Part shown: positions 35,568 through 43,830 of the stretch, in pieces | Numbering within the stretch: the first letter of the stretch is position 1 | Layout: each line of letters opens with the position of its first letter | NCBI RefSeq assembly: GCF_016907455.1 | Contig: NZ_JAFBCB010000001.1 | Coordinates: forward strand, 3,100,001-3,164,000 | Length of the DNA stretch: 64,000 bases | From: Brachybacterium muris | GTDB taxonomy: Bacteria > Actinomycetota > Actinomycetes > Actinomycetales > Dermabacteraceae | Direction: 5' to 3' | Translations under genes and position numbers: made by a program | Notes under the pieces: model-generated | What the model saw: only the letters and a program-made list of their open reading frames with translations | Told to the model about the DNA's origin: nothing | Databases searched by the model: none

Positions 35568-35680
35568 CCCGATGCCGGCGGGAGCCAGTGGTCCCCACCG
35601 CGGCGGCTACTGGCCCCCGTCGGCACGATCGGCGGTCCCCAAGAGCAAGATTCGGTGGCTCCCACGACTACGAATACTCA

Positions 35681-35859
35681 AGCGCCGCTATGACACCGGC
35701 TCGACCGTGTTCTGCACCCAGTACCCGAAGAAGGACTGGCACGCCCGGCTCGGTGGAGCAGTCCACGCCGATGCGATCATGGACCGCATCGTGCACAACA
35801 CAATCTGGATCGACACCGGCGACAGGAACATGCGAGAACACACCGCACTGCCCCAGTGA
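35681..35859 (+). pseudogene. istB: istB 3' part, copy 2
   Basis: Continues the interrupted istB of copy 2 after copy 3 (RRYDTGSTVFCTQYPKKDW to the TGA at 35859). Without a start it is silent. Confidence 0.9.
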
Positions 35860-35972
35860 CCCGATGCCGGCGGGAGCCAGTGGTCCCCACCGCGGCGGCT
35901 ACTGGCCCCCGTCGGCACGATCGGCGGTCCCCAAGAGCAAGATTCGGTGGCTCCCACGACTACGAATACTCA

Positions 35973-36851
35973 GACGCCGCCGACGCCCTCCCCGGCATCC
36001 TGGACCAAGCCCAGGCCGAGGACTGGACCCTCACCCACGCCCTGGAGCGCCTGCTGGCGATCGAGGTGAGTGCCACCGAGAAGCGTCGCCTCGCGGGCCG
36101 GTTCCGGTTCGCGAACCTGCCCACCGGAGCGACGCTGGAGAACTTCGACCACGACGCCGCCTCCGGCATCGACCCCAACCTCCTCGCAGAACTCGGGTCC
36201 TGCCGGTTCCTAGAGAACGCAACGAACGTGCTGCTCATCGGCCCACCCGAAGTGGACAAGACCCATATCGCCACCGGCCTCGGCCACGCCGCGGTCAACG
36301 CCGGTTATCGGGTCTACTTCACCTCCGCTGCCGACCTCGCCGCCCGCTGCCACCGCGCCGCGATCGAGGGAAAATGGTCCACGATGATGCGGTTCTACGC
36401 TGGCCCCACCCTGCTGATCATCGATGAACTCGGCTACCTCCCGCTGCCGGCCGAAGCAGCCTCGGCACTGTTCCAGGTCACCAACCAGCAATACCTGAAG
36501 ACCTCGACCGTGATCACCACGAACAGGCCCGTCGGGGCCGGGGGCGAGATCCTCGGCGACACCACCGCCGCCGCCGCGATGCTCGACCGGCTCCTCCACC
36601 GCTCAGTCGTCATCACGCTCGACGGAGCCTCCTACAGGCTCCGTCACCACCCCACCGCCGCCGAGGAGATCCGTCGTGCCACCACCGGCACGAACCTCGG
36701 CCAATTTAGCCCCGCGGCCCTGGGGAAGTTCACCGAGCAACTCTGGGGAAAACCGATGAGCGCCATCAACGTGGAGGCGCCGGTCACTATGCCAGCCGAC
36801 CCAGCCAGCGGTCGCGAACTCGACGCCTGCGAGGGTCCGGTACGGCCCTGA
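35973..36851 (+). pseudogene. Second-type IstB ATPase, split and with a broken P-loop
   Basis: The start of this istB is at GTG 30789 (VKLAD) and resumes here after copies 2 and 3 (AADALPGILDQAQAED). The domain is IstB/DnaC-like with Walker B LLIIDELGYLPL and the sensor block STVITTNRPVG. The Walker A reads GPPEVDKTH where GPPGTGKTH is expected, so ATP binding should fail. The frame runs through the element end (36768) into antisense IS3 sequence before meeting a stop at 36849. It is distinct from the IstB of copies 1-3. Confidence 0.8.
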
Positions 36852-37006
36852 GTGGAAGACGGTGGTGCGGATGCACTCAGTCTCGTAGAGGCCGTTGATC
36901 GTCTCCATCGGCGCGTCATCAAAGGCGTCGCCGACGGTCCCGGTCAACGCAGCGATGCCCTCGCTGTCGAGGTCCTCCGTCAACCGAATCGCGGTGTATT
37001 GGCGGG
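36769..37006 (-). pseudogene. IS3-family transposase, middle scrap
   Basis: Reads QYTAIRLTEDLDSEGIAALTG, then VGDAFDDAPMETINGLYETE and GWVGWHSDRRLH, the second half of an IS3 OrfB with its catalytic Glu. It is cut at the left by the istA-less element and lost at the right near 37006. Confidence 0.78.
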
Positions 37007-37007
37007 T

Positions 37008-37054
37008 TCAACTGGCCGATGCAACACCGGGTTGATGTAGGAAGCCAGTTGAAT
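37008..37054. repeat. 10-bp perfect inverted repeat
   Basis: TTCAACTGGC (37008-37017) and GCCAGTTGAA (37045-37054) enclose 27 bases. The repeat sits at the broken edge of the IS3 relic and 82 bases downstream of the end of the glycosyltransferase gene on the minus strand, so it could be that gene's terminator. Confidence 0.4.
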
Positions 37055-37135
37055 CCGCCCCTCTCCGACTCAAACAGCAGCGGCATCAAACCTGGGCCGA
37101 TTCATTGACACCATCCCGTTCCTTTGTGCCGTCTA

Positions 37136-40100
37136 TCAGATTGTTATGCTCGCGCCGTACAGCTTGACGATCTGGCGCAGGATCCCCCGGGCCTCCTCCC
37201 GCCCCTCCGCGGGCATGCTCTCGAGCTTCGGGAGGTACCAGTTCCTGAGGAAGTTCTCGAAATGGTGGTCGCGGTACGCTTCAAGCAGTCCGTGCCTCAT
37301 CAGCGCCTCAACCTGCGCGGTTTCCATGATGAGCTTCTTACGGAAGTAGCTCATGTCCACCGTATTGGTCACCGATCCGTCCCGCTCGGCGTAGTAAATC
37401 AGGTGCGCTTCAGAGGTGAACGCGCCGTGCTCCGCCGTAAGCATGAGCTCCCACCCGAATAGGGTGTCCTGGCCAGCTGCACGTTCGACGAACCGAAGTC
37501 CTCCGTCGTCGAACAGACGCTTCTCCATTACTGCGCACTGGGTTGACACAACGGGAAACTTTCCGCGAAGGAAGTACTGCGCACGCAGATCTGTACGAAC
37601 CGTCAACCTCTCCTGAGTGTGGCGCCCTGTCATACCCGTCGTCTGAGTCACCTTAGCCTGGTATCCAGAGATGAAACCAACCCGAGAATCGGCGCCCTGG
37701 GCCTCATCCAGCAATTCGAGGAGAGTGTCATACCCCCCGTCGGAGATCTCGTTATCAGGGTCGAGGAATGTCAGCCGCGGGGCGCGAGCCATTTCGATCC
37801 CCTTGTTCCTCGGCCGGGACGCGCTGCCGCTACCACCAGTCTCGAAGCAGTACACGCGAATCCGGGAATCCCGGTCGGCGAGTTCGCGGCAGATTTGCGC
37901 CGTCGTCCCGTCCGTCGATCCATCGTCAACGAGTATGATCTCGAACTTCGGCGCGCGGGCATTCCGGTCGATGCTCGGAAGGCACTTGGTCACCAAGAAC
38001 TTGCTGGCGTTGTACACGGGCACGATTATCGAGAGAACCGGGGAGCCGGCACCGAGCGGAGCGGCCGTCCCCCCCTGGGGGCTTTGGCGTCTATTGGCCT
38101 CAAAGGGAGGCAGGCAGTACCCGGTGGCGACGACCGAGGGCTCGCCCCGAAGGAGGGACCGCAGGACCTCCGCACCGCTATGGCGGACAGAGTGGAGGGT
38201 GACCCCGTCCTCCGGCCGCTCCACAAACTCGTGCGCGGGTCCGTCGATGCGCCCGTCCTGGACGGAGGCGGACTGGGTGATGAAGGCAGAGTCGGTGTAC
38301 TTGAAGGCATTGACCCGATCCGTCACGTAGTGCTGTCCATAGGTGTGCGAGGTGTCCACGCGGCCTATGTAGCGGAACCCACGAGAGATCAGATCCCCGG
38401 GGTCCACATTGCCCTCAACCAGCTCGACCTCTGGGTACGACTGTGCGGCAATCTCGTGGCGCAGCTGGTCGTCCGGTTGCTCCGCGATGAGTGCGACACG
38501 AGGGGTGGTCCGCTGCAGTCCAGTGTCAATGCCTGCCGCGTTCAGCATCCTGGTAGCAATGTCCTGCGCGGTGCAGTTGGTCAGAATGCTTCGCACCTGA
38601 GTCTCATTGTTGCGGTGCTCGCTCAACGGGATCTCCGCGGTGAAGTAGGAAGCAAGGTTCTCGTGGTCGGCAACGATGCGGATCTCCGGAAACCGGTTGA
38701 ACACGGACCGAGCGTAGTTGGAGATGAGACCGCGGCCCTGCGCCTGGAGCTCGTAGATGCGCATGGCGCACATGGTGGGGCTCGACTTTATGGAGTTGAA
38801 GTTCAGACTCCACCGAAACAACTTATGGACCCTCTGGAGCAGGTCGTGCGGCATTGGCTCGAGGGATACGCCCGCGTAGAGCTCAGGAAAAGCGTACTCC
38901 TCGTTGCCGAAGTTCCTGTCTACCAGCGTGAGGTTCTCGCCGGTCGCGAGAATTGAATCGAAAATGACGTGCATGTCGTCGACGCGCTCTTGGTATCGCT
39001 TCGGGTACGACCCCGCAAAGAACGCCTTGTTCAAGGTGTGACGGTAGCTGCCGATGGGATTGTTGAGCAGGGGGTTCGCACCGTACTCGCCGTAGTGGAC
39101 ACGGTCGTGGCCGAGCTCTCGCCGATAGGCCTCGAGGCAGTCCGTGTCCGAGGTAAAGACATGATCGAACTTCTCGGCGATGGGGAGGAAGTACTCGAAG
39201 TTGCTTGGATCTTCGATCGATTGGAAAAAGGTCGGACGCCCGTTCTCGCGGGCATGCGCGAGCAACTTATCCAAAGCCTCGCGCGGGGTCTCGCGGAACT
39301 TAACGCCCCGCCACTCCTCGTCGTAAATACCCTTCCAGCACGTCACGTAGATAAGCAAATCGAAGCCATTGGCCACGACCTGGTCCACCATCGATGGGCG
39401 TACATAAGTGACCTTGGCGAAAGCGTCCTTGTAGAAGTTCAGCATGTACTCGTCGGTCACGATTGCCGCGTGGAAAGGGAGCTTTTCCGCAAAGTACTCA
39501 GAGCCATTGCTCTGGGGAAGCGTCGATGCGAGCTGGATAAGGAGCTCACGGGTAAGCCGTCGCGCCTCGAGCGAGCCCTCTCCCCTGGAGGACTTCGGCT
39601 CGCTGGCGGCGACGAGGCGGTCCTGAACCCGGTCGAGCACCTTTCCTGCACGTTGCCCTGCGAGGACGACTTCGCGGAGGCTCGTCGCGAAGGCGTCGAG
39701 ATCCTGGTCAGTCTGCCTCTGAGGCTCTGTGCCCGCAGCCCCGAAATCGACGACCTTAACTCCCGAGCGGGTGCCCGATGGCCGGTCGACGACAGCGAGG
39801 TCGAGACCACCCAACTCGAGTGGTGCGGTCCCGCGAACGCGCAGCGTGACAAGCAGCCGGTCGGCGCCTTCGGGCGGGATGTACAGCACCCTCCGCCTCG
39901 CGTCAATCTGCGTGACGCCCGTCCTCTTGCCGGCGGAGTCGTACTCCAGAAGGTGCACTTCGGCCCGCACCTCGGTACTCGGCTCCGCGTCGAGATGGAC
40001 CACGTAGGCGGCACCAGCCTCGATGTTGATCCCGCAGTGTTCGTCAAGTGCGCGGAACTGCCGTTCATTTCCGGCAAGCACGAGGTAGACCGGCTGCTCG

Positions 40101-40237
40101 GAGGAGGGGGTCACGACCGTCCGCCCGGAACGGCTGAGTCTGATGTCGACCGACTCGGCGCGAGTCGTGTTCCACGCATTCTCGACCTTAAGGTCGGTCC
40201 GGAACCCGACCAGGGGGAAATCTCGCAGGGAGGTCAT
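37136..40237 (-). CDS. Large multidomain glycosyltransferase
   Basis: 1033 residues. Residues 1-230 form a beta-rich domain of unknown role. Residues about 270-620 resemble CgeB-type GT-B transferases (VTYVRPSMVDQVV, FDHVFTSDTDCLEAYR, YGANPLLNNP, MRIYELQAQGRGLISNYA). Residues about 730-960 are a GT-A (GT2) domain with LSIIVPVYNASKF, LVDDGSTDGT and LDPDNE, where the metal-binding DxD is located. It probably adds two sugars in turn to a wall polysaccharide in the cytoplasm. The start is taken at ATG 40237; the RBS is weak. The sequence is visibly less GC-rich than the flanks. It is the last gene of the minus-strand polysaccharide operon, next to the IS3 relic. Confidence 0.82.
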   Translation of the reverse strand: MTSLRDFPLVGFRTDLKVENAWNTTRAESVDIRLSRSGRTVVTPSSEQPVYLVLAGNERQFRALDEHCGINIEAGAAYVVHLDAEPSTEVRAEVHLLEYDSAGKRTGVTQIDARRRVLYIPPEGADRLLVTLRVRGTAPLELGGLDLAVVDRPSGTRSGVKVVDFGAAGTEPQRQTDQDLDAFATSLREVVLAGQRAGKVLDRVQDRLVAASEPKSSRGEGSLEARRLTRELLIQLASTLPQSNGSEYFAEKLPFHAAIVTDEYMLNFYKDAFAKVTYVRPSMVDQVVANGFDLLIYVTCWKGIYDEEWRGVKFRETPREALDKLLAHARENGRPTFFQSIEDPSNFEYFLPIAEKFDHVFTSDTDCLEAYRRELGHDRVHYGEYGANPLLNNPIGSYRHTLNKAFFAGSYPKRYQERVDDMHVIFDSILATGENLTLVDRNFGNEEYAFPELYAGVSLEPMPHDLLQRVHKLFRWSLNFNSIKSSPTMCAMRIYELQAQGRGLISNYARSVFNRFPEIRIVADHENLASYFTAEIPLSEHRNNETQVRSILTNCTAQDIATRMLNAAGIDTGLQRTTPRVALIAEQPDDQLRHEIAAQSYPEVELVEGNVDPGDLISRGFRYIGRVDTSHTYGQHYVTDRVNAFKYTDSAFITQSASVQDGRIDGPAHEFVERPEDGVTLHSVRHSGAEVLRSLLRGEPSVVATGYCLPPFEANRRQSPQGGTAAPLGAGSPVLSIIVPVYNASKFLVTKCLPSIDRNARAPKFEIILVDDGSTDGTTAQICRELADRDSRIRVYCFETGGSGSASRPRNKGIEMARAPRLTFLDPDNEISDGGYDTLLELLDEAQGADSRVGFISGYQAKVTQTTGMTGRHTQERLTVRTDLRAQYFLRGKFPVVSTQCAVMEKRLFDDGGLRFVERAAGQDTLFGWELMLTAEHGAFTSEAHLIYYAERDGSVTNTVDMSYFRKKLIMETAQVEALMRHGLLEAYRDHHFENFLRNWYLPKLESMPAEGREEARGILRQIVKLYGASITI

Positions 40238-40274
40238 CGCTGGGTGCTCTCTCAATTCTGTTCGTGATCGGGGG

Positions 40275-40682
40275 TCATCGGCGCACGGGATGGAGAGAAG
40301 CCTCGAGCGAGAGAACCCGGTCGTGAAGGAGCGCCATCTGCGTGTACGTCGCGCTCTCGTCGACCTCATCCTGAATCATACGCACCTCGAAACTGAGGCC
40401 ATTCAACAGCGTTTCCGTCTCTCGGAGCTGCTCGCTGGTCGTCTCCCGCGCCTCGCGCAGCGCCGTCTCAAGCGCAGCGACTCGGGCCTGTACGACCCAT
40501 CGGTGGCGGCTCTCCGATCGGATCCGCGATCGAATTCGGAGGATAGCGGCACCGCCGGCAGCGAGCACGAGTAGTACCGCGACCCCGCCCAGCTCACCTC
40601 GAACTGCCGAGGCAATCGATACGATGACCGCCGCAATCACGAGGACGGCACCCACCAGGGAGTAAAGATGATTCCGTGACAT
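40275..40682 (-). CDS. Small membrane protein with coiled-coil tail
   Basis: 135 residues from ATG 40682. Two membrane helices (LVGAVLVIAAVIVSIASAV and VAVLLVLAAGGAAIL) are followed by a long charged heptad region (VAALETALREARETTSEQLRETETLLNGL) that should form a cytoplasmic coiled coil. It lies between wecB and the big glycosyltransferase in the same direction, so it may tether or organise glycosyltransferases at the membrane. No family recognised. Confidence 0.68.
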   Translation of the reverse strand: MSRNHLYSLVGAVLVIAAVIVSIASAVRGELGGVAVLLVLAAGGAAILRIRSRIRSESRHRWVVQARVAALETALREARETTSEQLRETETLLNGLSFEVRMIQDEVDESATYTQMALLHDRVLSLEASLHPVRR

Positions 40683-40710
40683 GGGAGAAGCCTTTCTGGG
40701 GTCTTGGTTC

Positions 40711-41889
40711 TCAGACTCCGAAGTCCAAGGGGCGGAGGCCGCCTGCGAACTTCCAGTTGATAGCCTCCACGGTTCGATTCGCTGCAACGCCGTCTCCGTA
40801 AGGGTTCACCGCGTAAGCCATTGCGGCGTAAGCCTGTTCGGAGTCCAGAAGAAGGGACACCTCATCTACGATCCGTTCGCGCCGGGTTCCGATGAGTTTG
40901 ACCGTACCGGCCAGGACTGCTTCCGGGCGCTCGGTGTTCTCCCGCATAACGAGCACCGGCTTGCCCAGACTCGGAGCCTCCTCCTGCACACCACCGGAGT
41001 CCGTGAGCACGATGTCCACCAAGCTAAGCGTCTTGGTGAACTCCGCGTAGGCCATCGGCTCCGTGACGATCACGTTGGGCAGACCTTCAAGCGGGGGGAG
41101 CGCGGCCTCTCGTACCTTGGGGTTGAGGTGCACAGGGAACACGATCGTGAGGTCGTCGTACTTGCGTGCCAAGTCAGCAACGGCATTGCCGATGTCCGCC
41201 ATCGCCGCACCGAGGTTCTCGCGGCGGTGCGCCGTGACCAGCAGCACCCTGCCGACTCCACCTTCCGTGTTGCGCTGCTCCTGCAGCTTCTGGAGGCGCT
41301 CATCGGAGAACTCCACTTCAAGCTTCGTGGCATAGAGGAGCGTGTCGATCACGCTGTTGCCGGTGACGACGATGTCGTTCTCACTGATGGACTCATGCAC
41401 CAGGTTCGCCTTGCTGGTCTCCGTGGGCGCCAGGTGCAGCTTGGTGATCTGACTGGTGAGCTTGCGGTTCGCCTCCTCCGGGAACGGCGAGTCGATGTTG
41501 CCCGAGCGCAGTCCGGCCTCGAGGTGGATCACCGGGATCTGCCTGTTGAAGGCAGCGACCGCTGCTCCCATCACTGTCGAGGTATCACCCTGGACGATGA
41601 CTGCATCGGGCTGCTCCAGCTCCAGGATCCTGTCCACACCCGAGATCACCTTGGCCACGATGCCGTTCAGGCTCTGACCGGCGCTCATGATGTTGAGGTC
41701 GTGATCGGGGATGATCCCGAACATGGTGTTCACCTGATCCAGCATCTCGCGATGCTGTCCCGTGACGACCACGATGCTCTCCAGATCGTCGGCCTTCTCG
41801 ATCGCCTTGATCACCGGGGCGACCTTGATCGCTTCGGGCCGGGTGCCATAGATGGTCATGATGCGCAGTGTCACGGAAACCTCTTCCAT
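40711..41889 (-). CDS. wecB: UDP-N-acetylglucosamine 2-epimerase (non-hydrolysing)
   Basis: 392 residues. Converts UDP-GlcNAc to UDP-ManNAc, the substrate of WecC. Family motifs: IYGTRPEAIKVAPVI, VTGQHREMLDQV, VQGDTSTVM, HLEAGLRSGN, TAHRRENLG, LTDSGGVQEEAPSLGKPVLV and NTERPEAV. ATG 41889 overlaps the stop of tagH by one base (TGATG). A GTG at 41874 with GAAGAGG ahead of it is an equally good start. Gene order tagG-tagH-wecB supports a role in an exported wall polymer with ManNAc-derived sugars. Confidence 0.92.
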   Translation of the reverse strand: MEEVSVTLRIMTIYGTRPEAIKVAPVIKAIEKADDLESIVVVTGQHREMLDQVNTMFGIIPDHDLNIMSAGQSLNGIVAKVISGVDRILELEQPDAVIVQGDTSTVMGAAVAAFNRQIPVIHLEAGLRSGNIDSPFPEEANRKLTSQITKLHLAPTETSKANLVHESISENDIVVTGNSVIDTLLYATKLEVEFSDERLQKLQEQRNTEGGVGRVLLVTAHRRENLGAAMADIGNAVADLARKYDDLTIVFPVHLNPKVREAALPPLEGLPNVIVTEPMAYAEFTKTLSLVDIVLTDSGGVQEEAPSLGKPVLVMRENTERPEAVLAGTVKLIGTRRERIVDEVSLLLDSEQAYAAMAYAVNPYGDGVAANRTVEAINWKFAGGLRPLDFGV

Positions 41890-42950
41890 CAGGGGTGGGT
41901 GTCAGTCGAGCGGTCGTGAGCAGTGGGGAACACAGTGGAGGGGAAGGACTTCTTCTCGTAGTTCTCAGTGAAGATCTTCTGGAACGGGTCCGGCTCGTAG
42001 TCCGGCAGGTCCTTCTTCTCGGGTTCGGTCACAGGATCGGGGAGCATGAGCCGGGATGCCTGCCGCTGAGCCTCGCCCTCGAGCACGGCATCGCGAAGGA
42101 TGCGCATGGCTTCGTCCTCCCGATCCTTGGCGAGGCGGTAGGCGAAGGAGCGGTACCGGCTGGAGACCTCCTTGGTGTCACCATCCAGCACGATGCGGCC
42201 CTTCTCCATCCAGATCACGCGGGAGCACACGTTCTCGATGGTGCGGGGGGCGTGGTTCACCATGAACACCGTGCCGGCACGCTCCAGCAGATCGTCCATC
42301 TTCCTCTTGGAGCGCTCGGCGAAGGTGGCATCCCCGGTGGAGAGCGCCTCGTCGATCATGAGGATCTTGGGTTCGGCCATCACGGAGATCGCGAACTTCA
42401 GGCGCGCCCCCATGCCGGAGGAGTAGGTGCGCATCGGCAGATCCAGCGCATCACCGAGCGCCGAGAGCTCAGCCGCTTCCTCGAACCGGTCATCGATCTC
42501 CTGCTGGGTCATGCCCAGCGCCAGGAAGCCCAGCTTGATGTTCTCCGCACCGGTGAGATCCGGGATCAGCGCCGCGCTCACTCCCAGCAGCTGAGGCCGG
42601 GAGCTGGTGAGCACCAGGCCGGATGTGGGAGGCTCCACGCCGGCGAGCATGCGCAGCAAGGTGGACTTCCCGGACCCGTTGCGGCCGATGATGCCCACAA
42701 ACTCGCCCTCGCGCACCGTAAGGTCCACGCCACGCACAGCGGGCACGGAGACCATCTGCCGACGCGGCAGCAGCCTCGCCACCAGCCCCTTACGGGGCGT
42801 CCTGTCGGTGCGGGGAGCCTTGTAGCGCATCCGCAGCCTGTGGGCGACCACGGTGAGGGGTGATTCCTCGGGCGCCACCCACGGGGTCTCCTGGGGGTCG
42901 TCCTCGTTTTCGGCAGCTGCGCTCTTCGTCTCAGCGGAGTTCGCGACCAT
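41889..42950 (-). CDS. tagH: Polysaccharide/teichoic acid ABC exporter, ATPase
   Basis: 353 residues. Powers export of a lipid-linked wall polymer together with TagG. Walker A GRNGSGKST, Q-loop region, signature YSSGMGARLKFA, Walker B ILMIDEAL and the H-loop NHAP are all present. Beyond residue 270 there is a tail (SRYRSFAYRLAKDRED...) typical of TagH/Wzt-like ATPases but too short for a carbohydrate-binding domain. The start overlaps the tagG end by 20 bases. Confidence 0.9.
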   Translation of the reverse strand: MVANSAETKSAAAENEDDPQETPWVAPEESPLTVVAHRLRMRYKAPRTDRTPRKGLVARLLPRRQMVSVPAVRGVDLTVREGEFVGIIGRNGSGKSTLLRMLAGVEPPTSGLVLTSSRPQLLGVSAALIPDLTGAENIKLGFLALGMTQQEIDDRFEEAAELSALGDALDLPMRTYSSGMGARLKFAISVMAEPKILMIDEALSTGDATFAERSKRKMDDLLERAGTVFMVNHAPRTIENVCSRVIWMEKGRIVLDGDTKEVSSRYRSFAYRLAKDREDEAMRILRDAVLEGEAQRQASRLMLPDPVTEPEKKDLPDYEPDPFQKIFTENYEKKSFPSTVFPTAHDRSTDTHP

Positions 42951-43830
42951 ACATCTCCTCCCCTCGCCAGAAGTAGAGGAACCCGCCCACGAGCAGCACG
43001 AGGGTCCAGGCGATCACGATCAGCCACGAGTCCAGGCCAGGAACCCGGCCGTCGATCAGCGCGGTGCGGGCCATGTCGATGATCCGGAACACCGGGTTGA
43101 GCATCACGATCTCGCGAATGCCGTCGTGGTTGATGAACCGCTCGATCGGGAAGATCACCCCCGAGCCATACATGAGGAAGCGGCTCAGCACGCTGAGCAC
43201 ATTGCCCATGTCAGGGAAGTGGAACCCGATGCGGGCGGTGATGAAGGCGATGCCCAGGTTCATCAGCATCTGCAGCGCGAAGATGGGCACCAGCAGCATC
43301 CACATCAGGTTCGGAGGGGCGAACGGCGGTGCGATCCAGATCGCCGCGCACATCGCCACCATGGTGAATGCCGCCGTCATCGCGCTGCGCACGGTGCTCG
43401 CGATCGGGATAGAGGCGCGCGGGAAGTTGAAAGCGCGGATCATCGAGCGGTTGTTCTGCATGAGGTTGGCTCCGCCGGCCAGAGCCGCGGAGGTGGCGCG
43501 GAACATCAGCACCCCGATGATGACGAAGGCGGGGAAGTTGTCCACCCCGTCGGCCACCCGCGGGAGCAGCACCCCGAAGATCAGGAAGTAGAACGCGGCA
43601 TCGATCAGGGGCCGCAGGATCAGCCAGGCATTGCCCAGCAGATTGCGGGCGTTCTGGGTTGCAGTGCGCTGCCGCGAGTCGTACCAGATGAACCGGCGGC
43701 GCTCCCACACCTGCCGCAAGTACACCGGCAGCGGCGGCCGCACCCCGATGGGGAACAGCTTGCTGGGGTCCAGGCCCGCATGCTCGAGCGCCTCCACCAC
43801 CTGGGAGGCGCTCCTCACCTCATTCGCCAC
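42931..43830 (-). CDS. tagG: Polysaccharide/teichoic acid ABC exporter, permease
   Basis: 299 residues with six membrane helices of the ABC-2 type (AFYFLIFGVLLPRVAD, FVIIGVLMFRATSAAL, MTAAFTMVAMCAAIWIA, LLVPIFALQMLMNLGIAF, WLIVIAWTLVLLVGGFLYF) after an amphipathic N-terminus. A conserved RGLLGN-like segment appears as NARNLLGNAW. Partner of TagH. Its start lies 11 bases inside the end of the upstream glycosyltransferase gene. Confidence 0.9.
   Translation of the reverse strand: MANEVRSASQVVEALEHAGLDPSKLFPIGVRPPLPVYLRQVWERRRFIWYDSRQRTATQNARNLLGNAWLILRPLIDAAFYFLIFGVLLPRVADGVDNFPAFVIIGVLMFRATSAALAGGANLMQNNRSMIRAFNFPRASIPIASTVRSAMTAAFTMVAMCAAIWIAPPFAPPNLMWMLLVPIFALQMLMNLGIAFITARIGFHFPDMGNVLSVLSRFLMYGSGVIFPIERFINHDGIREIVMLNPVFRIIDMARTALIDGRVPGLDSWLIVIAWTLVLLVGGFLYFWRGEEMYGRELR

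Larger units (their letters stand above)
33100..35680 (+). mobile_element. IS21-family insertion sequence, copy 3 (2581 bp)
   Basis: Starts TGAATATTCG at 33100 and ends CGAATACTCA at 35680. The target duplication is AGCGC at 33095-33099 and 35681-35685. It is complete and nested inside the istB of copy 2 in the same orientation. Confidence 0.94.
30806..35972 (+). mobile_element. IS21-family insertion sequence, copy 2, containing copy 3
   Basis: Starts TGAATATTCG at 30806 and ends CGAATACTCA at 35972. GACGC is duplicated at 30801-30805 and 35973-35977. It is inserted after the sixth codon region of the istB gene of the istA-less element, and is itself cut in its own istB by copy 3. Confidence 0.92.
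30634..36768 (+). mobile_element. Second IS21-type element, istA-less, interrupted
   Basis: The ends are TGATGACGCTC at 30634 and, inverted, TGATGGCGCTC at 36768. Both are followed inward by short AT motifs (GAAATTCCCC, GAAATTTC; TTTTCCCC, AACTTCCCC), as in the multiple terminal repeats of IS21 elements. Without the inserted copies it is about 0.96 kb and holds only an istB gene. There is no room for istA between the left end and the istB start at GTG 30789. A strong hairpin (GGGCCTCCCTGG / CCAGGGAGGCCC) lies in the leader. Confidence 0.7.
30548..37006 (-). mobile_element. IS3-family relic split by a nest of IS21 elements
   Basis: Two transposase pieces on the minus strand, 36769-37006 and 30548-30633, join exactly (…WHSDRRLH + GSLGMLTPVEPE…) when the intervening 6135-bp element is removed. 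ACG is repeated at the junction. The upstream part of the IS3 gene and one IS end are gone. Confidence 0.75.

Noticed and set aside
10452-35680. Composite transposon made by IS21 copies 1 and 3
   Set aside because: Copies are inverted and copy 1 has no target duplication matching copy 3; the intervening DNA is mostly surface-polymer genes on both sides, so joint mobility is unlikely.
30806-35972. Repeated blocks that could be mistaken for a satellite or CRISPR-like array
   Set aside because: The repeats are whole IS21 copies with defined ends and target duplications; there are no short repeat-spacer units.
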